Under the pieces are notes generated by a model. The model searched no databases and was not told the DNA's origin. It saw nothing but the letters and a program-made list of their open reading frames with translations. The translations under genes were made by a program, and so were the position numbers. From the NCBI GenBank assembly GCA_030522415.1, contig CM060113.1:9654565-9718564 (forward strand): a stretch of 64,000 nucleotides of DNA, given 5' to 3'. Of the stretch, positions 10,715 through 20,073 are shown one piece after another. Source of the DNA: Channallabes apus (Eukaryota; Chordata; Actinopteri; Siluriformes; Clariidae). The stretch's first letter is position 1; each line of letters opens with the position of its first letter.

Positions 10715-11314
10715 TGTCACAGTGCTGCCCTCCGGACCTGTCTGATCCATCCTGGTGCCCCGTTTCTGGTTGAAGGTCTCGTCGCATGGATGCCCCGTGT
10801 GTCTCTTTGGGATGCGTCTGGTGTCTGGGGATGATTCTATCTACTTAGAAGACAGTTCTGGCCTCGACTGGTGTTGTCAGCTGTTTCTCTGAGGACTTGA
10901 CAATTCGATAGTTCAGGACTGGAACTTTCTACAAGTCTATCTGAGTCTCCAATAACTACTGGACTCCATTTTAACATCAATTAACGTCAACTATTATAGC
11001 TGAACCTAACACTTAACACTGTATAAATGCAGATAATTTCCTGCTATCTGTTTCACCCAGATGAGGATGGGTTCCCTGTTGAGTCTGGTTCCTCTCAAGG
11101 TTTCTTCCTATTACCATCTCAGGGAGTTTTTCCTTGCCACTGTCGCCCTCGGGCTTGCTCACCAGGGACTATCTGAACATTTTTGATTCATACACATTCA
11201 CATTCCATACAAACTTAAATAATTCTTTTGATTGTGTAAAGCTGTTTTGAGACAATGTCAATTGTTAAAAGCGCTATACAGTACAAATAAAACTGAATTG
11301 AATTGAATTGAATA
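10715..11314 (+). mobile_element. L2-clade LINE 3' UTR fragment
   Basis: It carries GATGAGGATGGGTTCCCTG, GAGTCTGGTTCCTCTCAAGG and CCATCTCAGGGAGTTTTTCC, and ends AATTGTTAAAAGCGCTATACAG then GAATTGAATTGAATTG. These are the same blocks as the 3' UTR of the L2 copy at 36975-39845. It is 5'-truncated with no RT. A TACAGTA word at 11277-11283 replaces the plain TA found at this point in other L2 copies (see findings). Confidence 0.85.
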
Positions 11315-11370
11315 ATTAAAGCCATAGGACATCAATATTTTGGGGGGCAGATAATGTATTAAGGCAGTAT

Positions 11371-11811
11371 GGCGGCACAACACATAGCATTTGATCCTGA
11401 GCTCCAGTTACTACAGTTTCTCTTTTCGTTCTCCACATTTCCATATGCGTTTCTTCTCGGCTCTCTGGTTTCCTGGACTTCCCAAAGAAGATGACTGAGT
11501 ACGATAATGGGTTTCACTGCACCCAGTGTCTCCAGGTTCAAGGGTATAATTTCCACCTAGGGCCTGTGTGTGTGGAGTTTTTATGTGGGATTTCTCCGGG
11601 TACTCCAGTTTCCTCTGACAGTCCAAAGACATGCTGATTAGGTTAATTGGCGTTCCCAAATTGCCCTTAGTGTGTACTGTATGTGTGTGCCCTGTGATGG
11701 ATCGGCATCCCGCCCGAGTGTACCCTGTCTCGTGGTAAGTATACGTCTCATAGGAGAAGCTCCAGGCCCATGCAACCCCATCAGGATAAGCGGTACAGAA
11801 GATGAATGAAT
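11371..11811 (+). mobile_element. Diverged DANA/Mermaid-type SINE
   Basis: It starts GGCGGCAC and ends with AGGATAAGCGGTACAGAAGATGAATGAATG. Family blocks CGGGTACTCCAGTTTCCTC, CAGTCCAAAGACATGC and TTAATTGGCGTTCCCAAATTGCCC are clear from 11595. The region 11385-11560 is poorly matched to the other copies, so it may hold an insertion or be a variant head. TACTGTA at 11675-11681 lies where other copies have TA. Confidence 0.75.
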
Positions 11812-13109
11812 GTTCTCTCTATCTTTAAGAGTCATGATGATCAGTGTGACATGATACAATAGATACTATTTTTAATAGCTTTTGATTGTATCACTTGCTT
11901 ATATTTTTAGATTTCGGATAGACACCCCTGATTTAAAGGTCCATGGATTTCAAAAGTGTACCCCCCCCCCCTTCACAGTAAGATGAATAACGAACATCCA
12001 GTAATATTTATACAATTTTCTGGGGCATTTTAAGAAATATATCTTAAATATACCTCGTGCTTTCATGTCACCAGGTCCATTAATGCGCCTCAAGGCTCAC
12101 ATGATAAATTCTCAGAGGACGCAAATAGAGGACTAGTCTTGAGTGTCTAAAAGCATGCGGTGCTCTGTGGGTGTGTTATTTTGCCCTCTTTCTCTTACAC
12201 ATTTCGCTCTCTCTTTGATGCATCATACATAAAAGTGTCCTACTATTGAAAAAACTGCGCTTTACAATCAAACAGCTTTTTGGCCCTCCAGTGATTAACT
12301 TCAGTGATCTTTAAAGTCTGCTTCTATTGACCACAAGGTGACACCATCCCCTCAGAAATGTCCCTAGAGATTAATTTAGAGGGCCCTCAAACCTTGTAAA
12401 CCCCCTTTTCTTCCTGCATTAGGATGCTGACCTGCTACATAGCTTGGGGTTTGAGATCACTGCTGCCATTTTTTCTTTTACAGGACAATAAAGGGAGAGA
12501 GAGAGAGAGAGCGAGAGCGAGCGAGCATGTGTGTGTTTTGTGTATCTGTGGATTATGGAGGCAGTCTAATATCCATATATCACCGTCAGCTCTCCTTACC
12601 AGCTTCCCGTTGCGGATCGCCATCTCATCTGTCCTTCTTTTAGCTGCTAACAGAAATGCACAGTGCAGATGGGAACTCAACCAAATCCTGTCCATGAGGA
12701 AGCGTAATGAGGACTAAGCATGCTCAAAATCCTGCGCTCCTTCCCTCTGCTGAGAGCAGCAGGTTCGCAGGAGGGGAAGCGAATTTCTTGTCGCTTGTAG
12801 TAAAAATCAAGGCAATATCAGTTCATCAATTTCACTGAATTATAGGAAATTGCTCAGGATATAAACACTGATTCATGTCTATGACATTATATACGCTACT
12901 GCTCAGCTGGAAATCTTGATTATTTTCAGAAGATCTGCTCGATAGTGGGGGATTAATTTAAGCATTGTGTTATTCACATGGTGAATCACGTTAAACATTT
13001 CATTACACCATGTCTATATCATGTCTCATTGATGGCATAATAGGAATGATGTGGAGCAAATGATTTTACACGTACACACATGCACGAATTCACACACACA
13101 CACACACAC

Positions 13110-13150
<41 letters not shown>

Positions 13151-13254
13151 TAAAGCCAGCTGCATTTGTGATTTCTAATTTAACATCTGTAATGCTCTAC
13201 TCGCTTCACACCATGCTTCCTTTGGAATACCGAACTTGGTAAACACATACACAC
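11812..13254. other. Non-genic DNA with AG and CA repeats
   Basis: No gene is recognised. It holds a poly-C run near 11960-11970, a GA-rich tract at about 12492-12524 and a CA microsatellite at 13091-13147. The opposite-strand ORFs of 97 and 86 codons at 12424-12717 cross the GA tract and lack any domain, so I treat them as chance. Confidence 0.5.
13091..13147. repeat. (CA)n microsatellite
   Basis: CA units with one CG interruption, between GCACGAATT and GCTTAAAGCC. Confidence 0.92.
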
Positions 13255-13386
13255 TGTCATGGTTCTTACGGTGTCTGCGTCGGAGGTGAGTGCGAGGCAT
13301 GATCGCGGAGGCGAGCTGACGGTTCAACAAAGTTGTTTATTTTTCCTTCAAACAAAAGCATAAACCAAACAAGATCTCTCCAACAC

Positions 13387-13923
13387 TGTCATGTCGGCTC
13401 ATTGGTAAACACACACAAGGGAACGCAGGTGCAGGAAATATATACTTTTTATTCAGAGTCCCGTTTTTGATTTGAACAAACTTAGATATCCACATAAATT
13501 ATAATAACCCCGAGGGTTCTTCACCAGGGACGGTCTGCAGGCGGAAACACAAACGAGAAGAAGAAGAAGCACTTGAAGTTTATCCTTGAAAGTAACTGAG
13601 AACTGCAACGGAACCGGGATCCGTCCGAACGCGAAAGCCGTCTTGCTTTCGCTACCTCGCCTGCAGATACCATCTTAAACCTGGGAGAGAGAGAGAGAAC
13701 AGAGACATACGGTGAACAGACTTAGTGTGCACAACGGTGACCAGACAATGTGGTGTGGGTTCGGCTGGGTTAAATAGTGAGACACACAAGGGTAGACAGG
13801 TGAATTCACTTTCGTGTTGATGACTGACAATGACATACGTAGACACACTAGGGGGAGACAAAGGCTACGGCTCAGTAATCCGGTGAACCTGATCTCCGGG
13901 GCTGAGGCAGATCGGATGTTACA
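13387..13923 (-). repeat. 3' LTR of the 13.4-18.7 kb chromovirus
   Basis: In element direction it starts TGTAACATCC and ends CATGACA. It is nearly identical to 18194-18730. It includes the end of the pol frame: the chromodomain protein stops at 13872, about 52 bases inside the LTR. A 69-codon ORF over the LTR is not a gene. Confidence 0.95.
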
Positions 13924-15386
13924 TTACCCCCCCTCCCAGGACCGGCTTCCTGGAAGAGAGGTGGGCACTCCCCGCTAGGTACCGAAGGGGGTTGGGACCC
14001 ACCGGCCTGATGGAATTGCCGGCGAGCGGGTCGGCCAGGAGGTCGTGGCGCAGGATGATCCGGTCGAGCTTGATGAAACTCGAATATGAGTTCTGGGCTC
14101 AGGATGTCCTTTGCCGGGACCCAGCTGCGTTCCTCCGGCCCATACCCCTCCCACTCTACCAGGTACTGAAGAGAGCCCCCTCGCCTTCGGGAGTCCAGCA
14201 GTTGCTGGACTCTAAATGCAGGAGCGCCCTCGATCTCCACAGCCCCAGGGAGTGAAGGGTCTACGACACCTCCGTCTAGTGGTCCCCGCATCACTGGCCT
14301 GAGAAGAGAGATGTGAAAGACAGGATTAATGCGCATGTGTGAAGGGAGTTGCAATTTAAAAGAAACAGGGTTGATTTGGGAGATTATAGGGAAGGGACCG
14401 ATGAATCTGGGGGAGAGCTTACGGCAGGGGAGGTTGAGAGAGAGGTCCTTTGTCGAGAGCCAAACCCGATCTCCTACCTGGAGCGGAGGACTTTCCCGTC
14501 GCCGCCTATCGGCGAATTTCTTGAACCGGCGAACTGCTTGGGAGATACTGGCATGCGCCCCCTCCCATACTTTTTCCGCTTTCTTAAACCACTCGTCCAC
14601 CATGGGGATATTGGTGGGAGTGGCATCCCAAGGACATAGCGGTGGCTGATGTCCGAGCACACATTGGAACGGCGTTAGGCCGGTTGAGGAGTGTCTTAGT
14701 GAGTTTCGCGCATATTCCGCCCAGAATAAACAGTCTGCCCATTCATGTTGCCGACTACTACAATATGCGCGGAGGAATTTCCCGAGATCTTGGACAGTCC
14801 GCTCTGCCTGCCCATTAGACTCCGGGTGATAGCCTCACGTTAGACTAATAGTGGTCCCCAATTTCTGGAAAAAAGCTTTCCAGACTTTTGCGACAAATTG
14901 GGGACCACGATCGGAAACAATATCCTCCGGTATGCCGTAGTAGCGAAACACATTGTTGAATAGGGTTTCCGTCACCTGGGAGGCGGTTGGGAGGGCGCAG
15001 AACGGAATAAACCGGCAACCTTTTGAGAAGCGGTCTACGACTACCAGGATGGTCGTGTACCCTTTAGACACTGGCAGGTCCGTAACAAAGTCCACCGCTA
15101 GGTGGGACCACGGTCTGTTAGGTGTAGGTAAGGGCATTAATTTTCCAACTGGCAACCCTCGAGGGCTCTTGGTGGTTGCACAGGTAGCACAAGACGAAAC
15201 GACTGTTTTCACTATTTCCCGCAAATTTGGCCACCAGAACCGAGGTTCTAGTAGTTGGCGTGTTTTTAGTTCGCCAGGACGTCCTGATGATAAGTTAGTG
15301 TGTGCCTCTACTATCACTCGTTCACGTAGTGACTCCGGCACGTAGGTTCGATTCGGAGGACAGCCCGGCGGCACGGGTTCTGACAA
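13872..15386 (-). pseudogene. Chromovirus integrase and chromodomain, one in-frame stop
   Basis: This frame carries the integrase that inserts element cDNA. The first part (15386-14835) has a His/Cys zinc finger ending [12 protein letters not shown], then the core with [20 protein letters not shown] and IVSDRGPQF, the first two catalytic aspartates. A TGA at 14835-14837 interrupts the core before the catalytic glutamate. The same frame continues to 13872 with [28 protein letters not shown] and NPVFHISLLRP, then a chromodomain near the C-terminus: [29 protein letters not shown]. Chromodomains of this class steer integration to modified chromatin. The frame ends inside the 3' LTR. The upstream join to RNase H is broken by a frame change near 15314-15386. 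Confidence 0.9.
13924..13940 (-). promoter_or_regulatory. Polypurine tract of the minus-strand chromovirus
   Basis: In element direction CCTGGGAGGGGGGGTAA directly abuts the TGTAACATCC start of the 3' LTR. It is the expected plus-strand DNA primer site. Confidence 0.85.
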
Positions 15387-16165
15387 GTAATAATAAAATG
15401 GAACCGAGTGAAAAACAGTGCCCAGCGGGCTTGTCGGGGGTTTAGTCTTTTTGCTTGTTGGAGGTACTCCAAGTTCTTATGATCTGTGAGTACCGTGAAT
15501 GGATGTTCCGACCCTTCCAACCAATGCCTCCACTCCTCTAACGCCGCCTTTATTGCAAGCAGTTCGCGATTTCCGATATCATAGTTGCATTCAGCAGGTG
15601 TCAGTTTTCGCGAGAAAAAAGCACAGGGGAATAACTTCTCCGGGTGGCCATGGCGCTGTGACAGTACCGCTCCGAGTCCTACCTCCGACGCATCGACCTC
15701 CACTACGAAGGGCTTGTTAGGGTCGGGCAGTTTTAATATAGGCGCGGATGTAAAAGCTTCTTTTAGGCGCTGAAACGCGACGTGCGCGTCCAGCGTAAAC
15801 TGGTGTAACTTGCGCGGTTTACCCTTTAGTAAGCTAGTGAGCGGTGCTGCCAGTGTACTATAGCCCCTAATGAAGCGCCTGTAAAAATTGGCAACCCCGA
15901 GGAAGCTTTGTAGCGCCTTCACTGATGTTGGCTCCGGCCATTGGAGTACCGCTCTGACCTTGGCTGTGTCCATCTTGACCCCCAGTGGCCCTATGCGATA
16001 GCCCAGGAATGCAACCTCTGTCTTATGAAATTCACATTTCTCCGCCTTCACATAGAGCCCATGTTCCCTCAGTCGATGGAGGACGGCGGTCACATGACTA
16101 ACGTGCTCTTCGTATGACCGAGAGTATATTAGGATGTCATCCAAATATACTATCACGAACCGGCT
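15314..16165 (-). pseudogene. Chromovirus RT (YLDD onward) and RNase H
   Basis: Continues the frame of the upstream gag-pol after a TAA stop at 16166-16168. It opens at [12 protein letters not shown], with the YLDD RT active site, then [14 protein letters not shown], the thumb-like block [19 protein letters not shown] and RNase H with [16 protein letters not shown] and the [11 protein letters not shown] block. After FHFIIT the sequence loses the usual tether and shifts frame, suggesting a small deletion before the integrase. It would not give a working polyprotein. Confidence 0.88.
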
Positions 16166-18199
16166 TTACATATGTCGGAGCACGTCATTCATGAACCCCT
16201 GAAACACCACATGAGCGTTCACCAGTCCATAAGCCATTACATTGTATTGGTAATGACCTGATGTAGTGCTAAACGCTGTCTTCCACTCATCGCCCTTGCG
16301 AACACGAACGAGGTTATAAACGCTGCCGAGGTCAAGTTTGGTAAAGATGGACGCGCCGCGGAGCAGATCGATCGCGGCTGGAACCAGGGGCAGCGGGTGC
16401 TTATATTTCACTGTGATGGTATTGAGCCCTCGATAATCAATACACGGCCGAAGGCCCCCGCCTTTTTTCTCGATAAAAAAGAACCCTGCCGATGCGGGTG
16501 ACGTGGAGCGACTAATGAGCCCCTGCTGGAGAGCCTCTTTCACGTATTCCTCCATGGCCCGTGTTTCTGACACTGACAATGGGTAAATCCGCGAGCAGGG
16601 CGGTGCTTTCCCCGGCAGGAGGTCAATAGCGCAATCCCACGGGCGGTGAGGGGGAAGTCGTGCAGCTGCCCTGACACTAAATACGTCTTTAAACTTCACA
16701 TACTCTGATGGCACTAGGGTCGAAACTAGGGCGCTAGGACTTTCTACTGTGGTCGTTTGGGCCATCAATGAGGTTGGCATACAGAGTTTCGCGCATCGGG
16801 GGGACCAAGAAGGGATGCGAGCACCTGCCCAATCAAAATTCGGGTTATGAGAGCTAAGCCATGGGAGGCCGAGCACGACGGACTGACTCACCTGGGATAT
16901 TACATAAAATTCTAGCTCCTCAGTGTGATTTGGGAAAGTTAACCGTAGGGGCACGGAGATCATGTTAACAGGCGATTGACTTAATGGGTTGCCATCGAGA
17001 GCGTTAATCACGATCGGGGTTGGAAGCTTCGACACTGGAGCGTGCAGCGAGGAAAGTAGAGAGAATGAAATAAAATTCCCAGCCGAGCCCGAATCTATGA
17101 GGGGGGAAACAGAAATCACATGGTTATTATATGCCAAAGTCGCGTTTAGACAAAATGACCGGTTGGTTCGTGGCGGTGTATGTGTTTTCTCAGTTTGTGG
17201 GGGTGTGTCCGTGTTTATGGTTTGGGAAGAGGTGTTCATGCGGGTGGTTTGTGGGGGTGTGTCCGTATTTACGTTTAATATCGGGCATTCTCGAATGAGA
17301 TGTCCCCCACCCCCGCAGTACAGGCACAGTCCGGCCGTAATTCGGCGTCGTCTCTCCTGGGCCGACAACCTGGATGAGCCTACGTCCATAGGCTCTGTCG
17401 TTGGGGCTTCGCATGGAGCTGGTGGGCTTCTGCTGAGGCGAGGACGGTGGTGCGGTTCAACCCTGCTTCCTGCCGCCCGGGCGGGGGTTTGCCTTTTCTG
17501 ACTGCGGAGGTGTTGGTCCAGCTTAATGGCGAGCTGGATCGTCTCGTCCAAATCCAACTCGGCATCTCGGCACGCCAACTCCAGCTGGATGTCTGGCTGG
17601 AGCCCGTCCCGGAAGCGGGCGAGAAGGCTCTTCTCGCACCACTCACTCTCCGCTGCCAGGATTTTGAACCGCACGGCGTACTCGGCGACGGTTGTCGACC
17701 CCTGTTTAATCCTCAGCAGCTGTTGCTCTCCAGTCCGGCCCTGATCCGGGTGATCAAAGACAGCGCGGAACGCGCGGAGGAAGCGGATAAAGTCGCTCAT
17801 GTCCCGACCTCCAGCACTCCACATAGCGGTGGCCCAGTCCATCGCTGCACCTGTGAGCTGTTGTGTGACAAAACTTATCTTCTGTCTCTCATCGAGACCG
17901 GGATACTCGGCCAGGTACAGCTCACAGGCGAGGAGAAATCTTCTGCACCCCTCTGGGTCACCAGCATATCATTCTGGGGGGGCGGCCCGTGGTGGAGATC
18001 GGGATGCGTGTCTCTGCGCCGCAGGTGGGGGCGACTGTCTAGCCGCGATGTCACGGACACTGTGGGCCAGGTCATTGATTGCCCTGGCCAGGCTGTCCAT
18101 CTGTCCCTGCTGTCGTCTGATGTAATCCATCATGGGGACCGTGTTATCACGTACAGGTGTTCCTGCTGCGTTCGGGTAAGAGGTCTGGTCATCTGTCAT
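16166..18199 (-). pseudogene. Chromovirus Gag, protease and RT N-terminal half
   Basis: Gag and pol share one frame in this element. The first ATG (18199-18197) lies in the last six bases of the 5' LTR, giving MTDDQTSYPNAAG. The N-terminal part has a helical stretch (QMDSLARAINDLAHSVRDIA). A TGA at 17969-17971 breaks it after about 76 codons; the frame then reopens and runs through capsid (a second ATG at 17842), zinc knuckle CLYCGGGGHLIREC (CX2CX4HX4C), protease PLIDSGSAGNFIS (DSG active site) and RT with LDLGSVYNLVRV. It stops with TAA at 16166-16168 just before YLDD. Between the knuckle and the protease a repeated NTDTPPQT-like segment is visible. Confidence 0.9.
18183..18191 (-). promoter_or_regulatory. 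Putative self-priming primer-binding site
   Basis: In element direction, right after the LTR, the bases TGACCAGAC are the exact complement of GTCTGGTCA in the 5' LTR (18545-18553 on the plus strand). The first base of that LTR block lies 30 nt below a TATTTAA box, so it should be the RNA 5' end. No tRNA-type TGG-start primer site is present. This is the arrangement known for Tf1 and inferred for sushi elements. The match is 9 nt, shorter than the 11 nt in the younger element. Confidence 0.72.
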
Positions 18200-18730
18200 G
18201 TCGGCTCACTGGTAAACACACACAAGGGAACGCAGGTGCAGGAAATATATACTTTTTATTCAGAGTCCCGTTTTTGATTTGAACAAACTTAGATATCCAC
18301 ATAAATTATAATAACCCAGAGGGTTCTTCACCAGGGACGGTCTGCAGGCGGAAACACAAACGAGAAGAAGAAGAAGCACTTGAAGTTTATCCTTGAAAGT
18401 AACTGAGAACTGCAACGGAACCGGGATCCGTCCGAACGCGAAAGCCGTCTTGCTTTCGCTACCTCGCCTGCAGATACCGTCTTAAACCTGGGAGAGAGAG
18501 AGAGAACAGAGACATACGGTGAACAGACTTAGTGTGCACAACGGTGACCAGACAATGTGGTGTGGGTTCGGCTGGGTTAAATAGTGAGACACACAAGGGT
18601 AGACAGGTGAATTCACTTTCGTGTTGATGACTGACAATGACATACGTAGACACACTAGGGGGAGACAAAGGCTACGGCTCAGTAATCCGGTGAACCTGAT
18701 CTCCGGGGCTGAGGCAGATCGGATGTTACA
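18194..18730 (-). repeat. 5' LTR of the minus-strand chromovirus
   Basis: It holds the promoter. TATTTAA (TTAAATA at 18577-18583 on the plus strand) lies 30 nt upstream of the predicted RNA start at about 18553. It ends CATGACA in element direction, and the gag ATG is part of that end. It is flanked by the second copy of the AACAC duplication at 18731. Confidence 0.95.
18553..18583 (-). promoter_or_regulatory. TATA box to predicted start, chromovirus LTR
   Basis: TATTTAA (complement of 18577-18583) is followed 30 nt later by the block that pairs with the primer site. The start point is inferred from spacing and from complementarity, not measured. Confidence 0.6.
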
Positions 18731-18764
18731 AACACAAACTAAACTTAAACGACAAATGCTAGAT

Positions 18765-18787
18765 GCCTGACTGAGATTCAGTCAGGC
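18765..18787 (-). promoter_or_regulatory. Perfect hairpin below the TATA box of the older LTR
   Basis: GCCTGACTGA / TCAGTCAGGC with a 3-nt loop forms a 10-bp stem. In element direction it directly follows GATAAATA, so it would lie at or near the 5' end of that element's RNA. Its role is unknown. Confidence 0.55.
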
Positions 18788-19090
18788 TATTTATCTAACT
18801 AAAACATAATCAAATAATAATTGGCTTACCTCGGTTCAGGTGAGCTTTTACGTCACCTGACCGAGGTGCAAACTGGGAAATGAAGTTCAACCTGAAACAT
18901 AAACCAAACTACAAAACAAAACCAAAAATGGGCGTTAGGCGCCCTCTAGGGGTCAACCGTCACAGTACCCCCCCCCCAAAAAAAATGCTCCTCTGGAGCA
19001 TCATCGGAGGCCCCGGACACCCACCCCAATGTTCTACCTTCCACCTCCTGACCAGGAGGCTGGGTGACGGGGCTCGAGACGCGCTCGGCG

Positions 19091-19347
19091 GCCGCTGGGC
19101 TGGAGACGTGCTCGGCCGTGGCAGAGCTGGAGACGTGCTCGGCCGTGGCAGAGCTGGAGACGTGCTCGGCCGTGGCAGAGCTGGAGACGTGCTCGGCCGT
19201 GGCAGAGCTGGAGACGTGCTCGGCCGTGGCAGAGCTGGAGACGTGCTCGGCCGGGCAGAGCTGGAGACGTGCTCGGCCGTGGCAGAGCTGGAGACGTGCT
19301 CGGCCGTGGCAGAGCTGGAGACGTGCTCGGCCGTGGCAGAGCTGGAG
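19091..19347. repeat. 27-bp minisatellite inside the older LTR element
   Basis: About nine to ten near-identical units of GAGCTGGAGACGTGCTCGG plus CCGTGGCA. One unit (near 19250) lacks a T and is 26 bp. The unit is GC- and CpG-rich. It reads open on both strands, giving repeats such as AGDVLGRGR on plus and AEHVSSSAT on minus. It lies just upstream of the polypurine tract of the older element, so it was probably part of its 3' internal region. Confidence 0.9.
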
Positions 19348-19361
19348 AAGTCTCCAGCTCT

Positions 19362-19481
19362 GAGCTTCTACGTCACCTGACCGAGGTGCAAACTGGGAAA
19401 TGAAGTTCAACCTGAAACATAAACCAAACTACAAAACAAAACCAAAAACGTGCGTTAGGCGCCTAGGGGTCAACCGTCACA
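19362..19481 (-). repeat. Truncated 5' LTR of the older element
   Basis: Nearly the same sequence as 18846-18964 (TTCTACGTCACCTGACCGAGG to GTCAACCGTCACA), with a few substitutions and loss of a short GCCCTCT-type stretch. It joins the minisatellite directly, so a deletion has removed the rest of this LTR and nearly all of the internal region. Confidence 0.85.
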
Positions 19482-20073
19482 CACAAACTACTACAGTAGT
19501 TCATGTTCACGTGGACCATCACAGTCACTGCTGCTGATGTGTTACAAGTACAACTGCAATTCAAATGAAATTCAAATCTAGGGTGCACTCTGTAACTCTA
19601 TAACGCAGACTTCATTCCCTACAGTCTGAGATAGAAAGAAATCAGCCCTGGGAATGTGGTTAAGAAATGTTGAAGACATTACCAAAACATGGAAGGATAG
19701 TACTAACCTGTCAACATCATGGAAGAAATGTGGTTAAAAAAAATTATCATGAATTAAGATACAACCCAAATTTCAGGAAAGTTTTTATAAAATTTTTATT
19801 TAAATGATAATAAAAAAATATATATTCAAATCACATGGGCCAATATTTTATTTACCATCGAACATAGAGAACATAACAAATGATTACACAGAGAAAGTAT
19901 ACACTTTTAGTCTCTAAATGAGCTCATTTCAGGCAACGGAGGCAACAGGACTGAAAAAGCAAGACATTTTGAAACGAGTCAGCTGGGAGAACATCTAGCG
20001 TTAGACCTGTAACATGATTACCTGTAGCTATAAAAGGGAAGTCTTAGAGTGGCAGAGTCTCTCAGAAGTAACG

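Larger units (their letters stand above)
13387..18730 (-). mobile_element. Ty3/gypsy chromovirus (sushi-like), full length, inactive
   Basis: A complete LTR retrotransposon of 5344 bp on the minus strand, with two 537-bp LTRs and a perfect 5-bp duplication AACAC (13382-13386 and 18731-18735). The internal region encodes Gag with a zinc knuckle, aspartic protease, RT, RNase H, integrase and a chromodomain, in the order of Metaviridae chromoviruses. I noted three base differences between the LTRs (TCATTGG/TCACTGG, CCCCGAG/CCCAGAG, ACCATC/ACCGTC), so insertion was recent. Three in-frame stops and a gap between RNase H and integrase show that it is dead. It landed inside an older LTR. It likely self-primes (see 18183). 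Confidence 0.95.
13255..19481 (-). mobile_element. Older LTR retroelement, rearranged and split by a chromovirus
   Basis: Minus-strand element. One LTR is split into 13255-13386 and 18736-18964, about 361 bp once the 5.34-kb insert and its 5-bp duplication are set aside. It runs from TGTCATGG to CCGTCACA on the plus strand, which is TGTGACGG...CCATGACA in element direction. Just after it, GTACCCCCCCCCC at 18965 is a G-rich polypurine tract in element direction, which marks this as the 3' LTR. A short internal fragment with a minisatellite follows. Then only the first 120 bases of the 5' LTR remain (19362-19481). Outer flanks are CACAC and CACAA, a 4-of-5 duplication. No gag or pol is left. 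The LTR is related to the solo LTR at 5656-6599. Confidence 0.78.

Noticed and set aside
12424..12717. Overlapping opposite-strand ORFs of 97 and 86 codons
   Set aside because: They cross a GA tract and have no recognisable features.
17447..18277. 276-codon plus-strand ORF
   Set aside because: It is the antisense shadow of the chromovirus gag region and extends into the LTR.
13091..19347. CRISPR array from regular repeats
   Set aside because: The repeats are a microsatellite and a head-to-tail minisatellite without spacers, in animal DNA.
18880..19410. Opposite-strand ORFs of 166, 154 and 99 codons with strong amino acid repeats
   Set aside because: They are translations of the 27-bp minisatellite, whose length is a multiple of three and so stays open in many frames.
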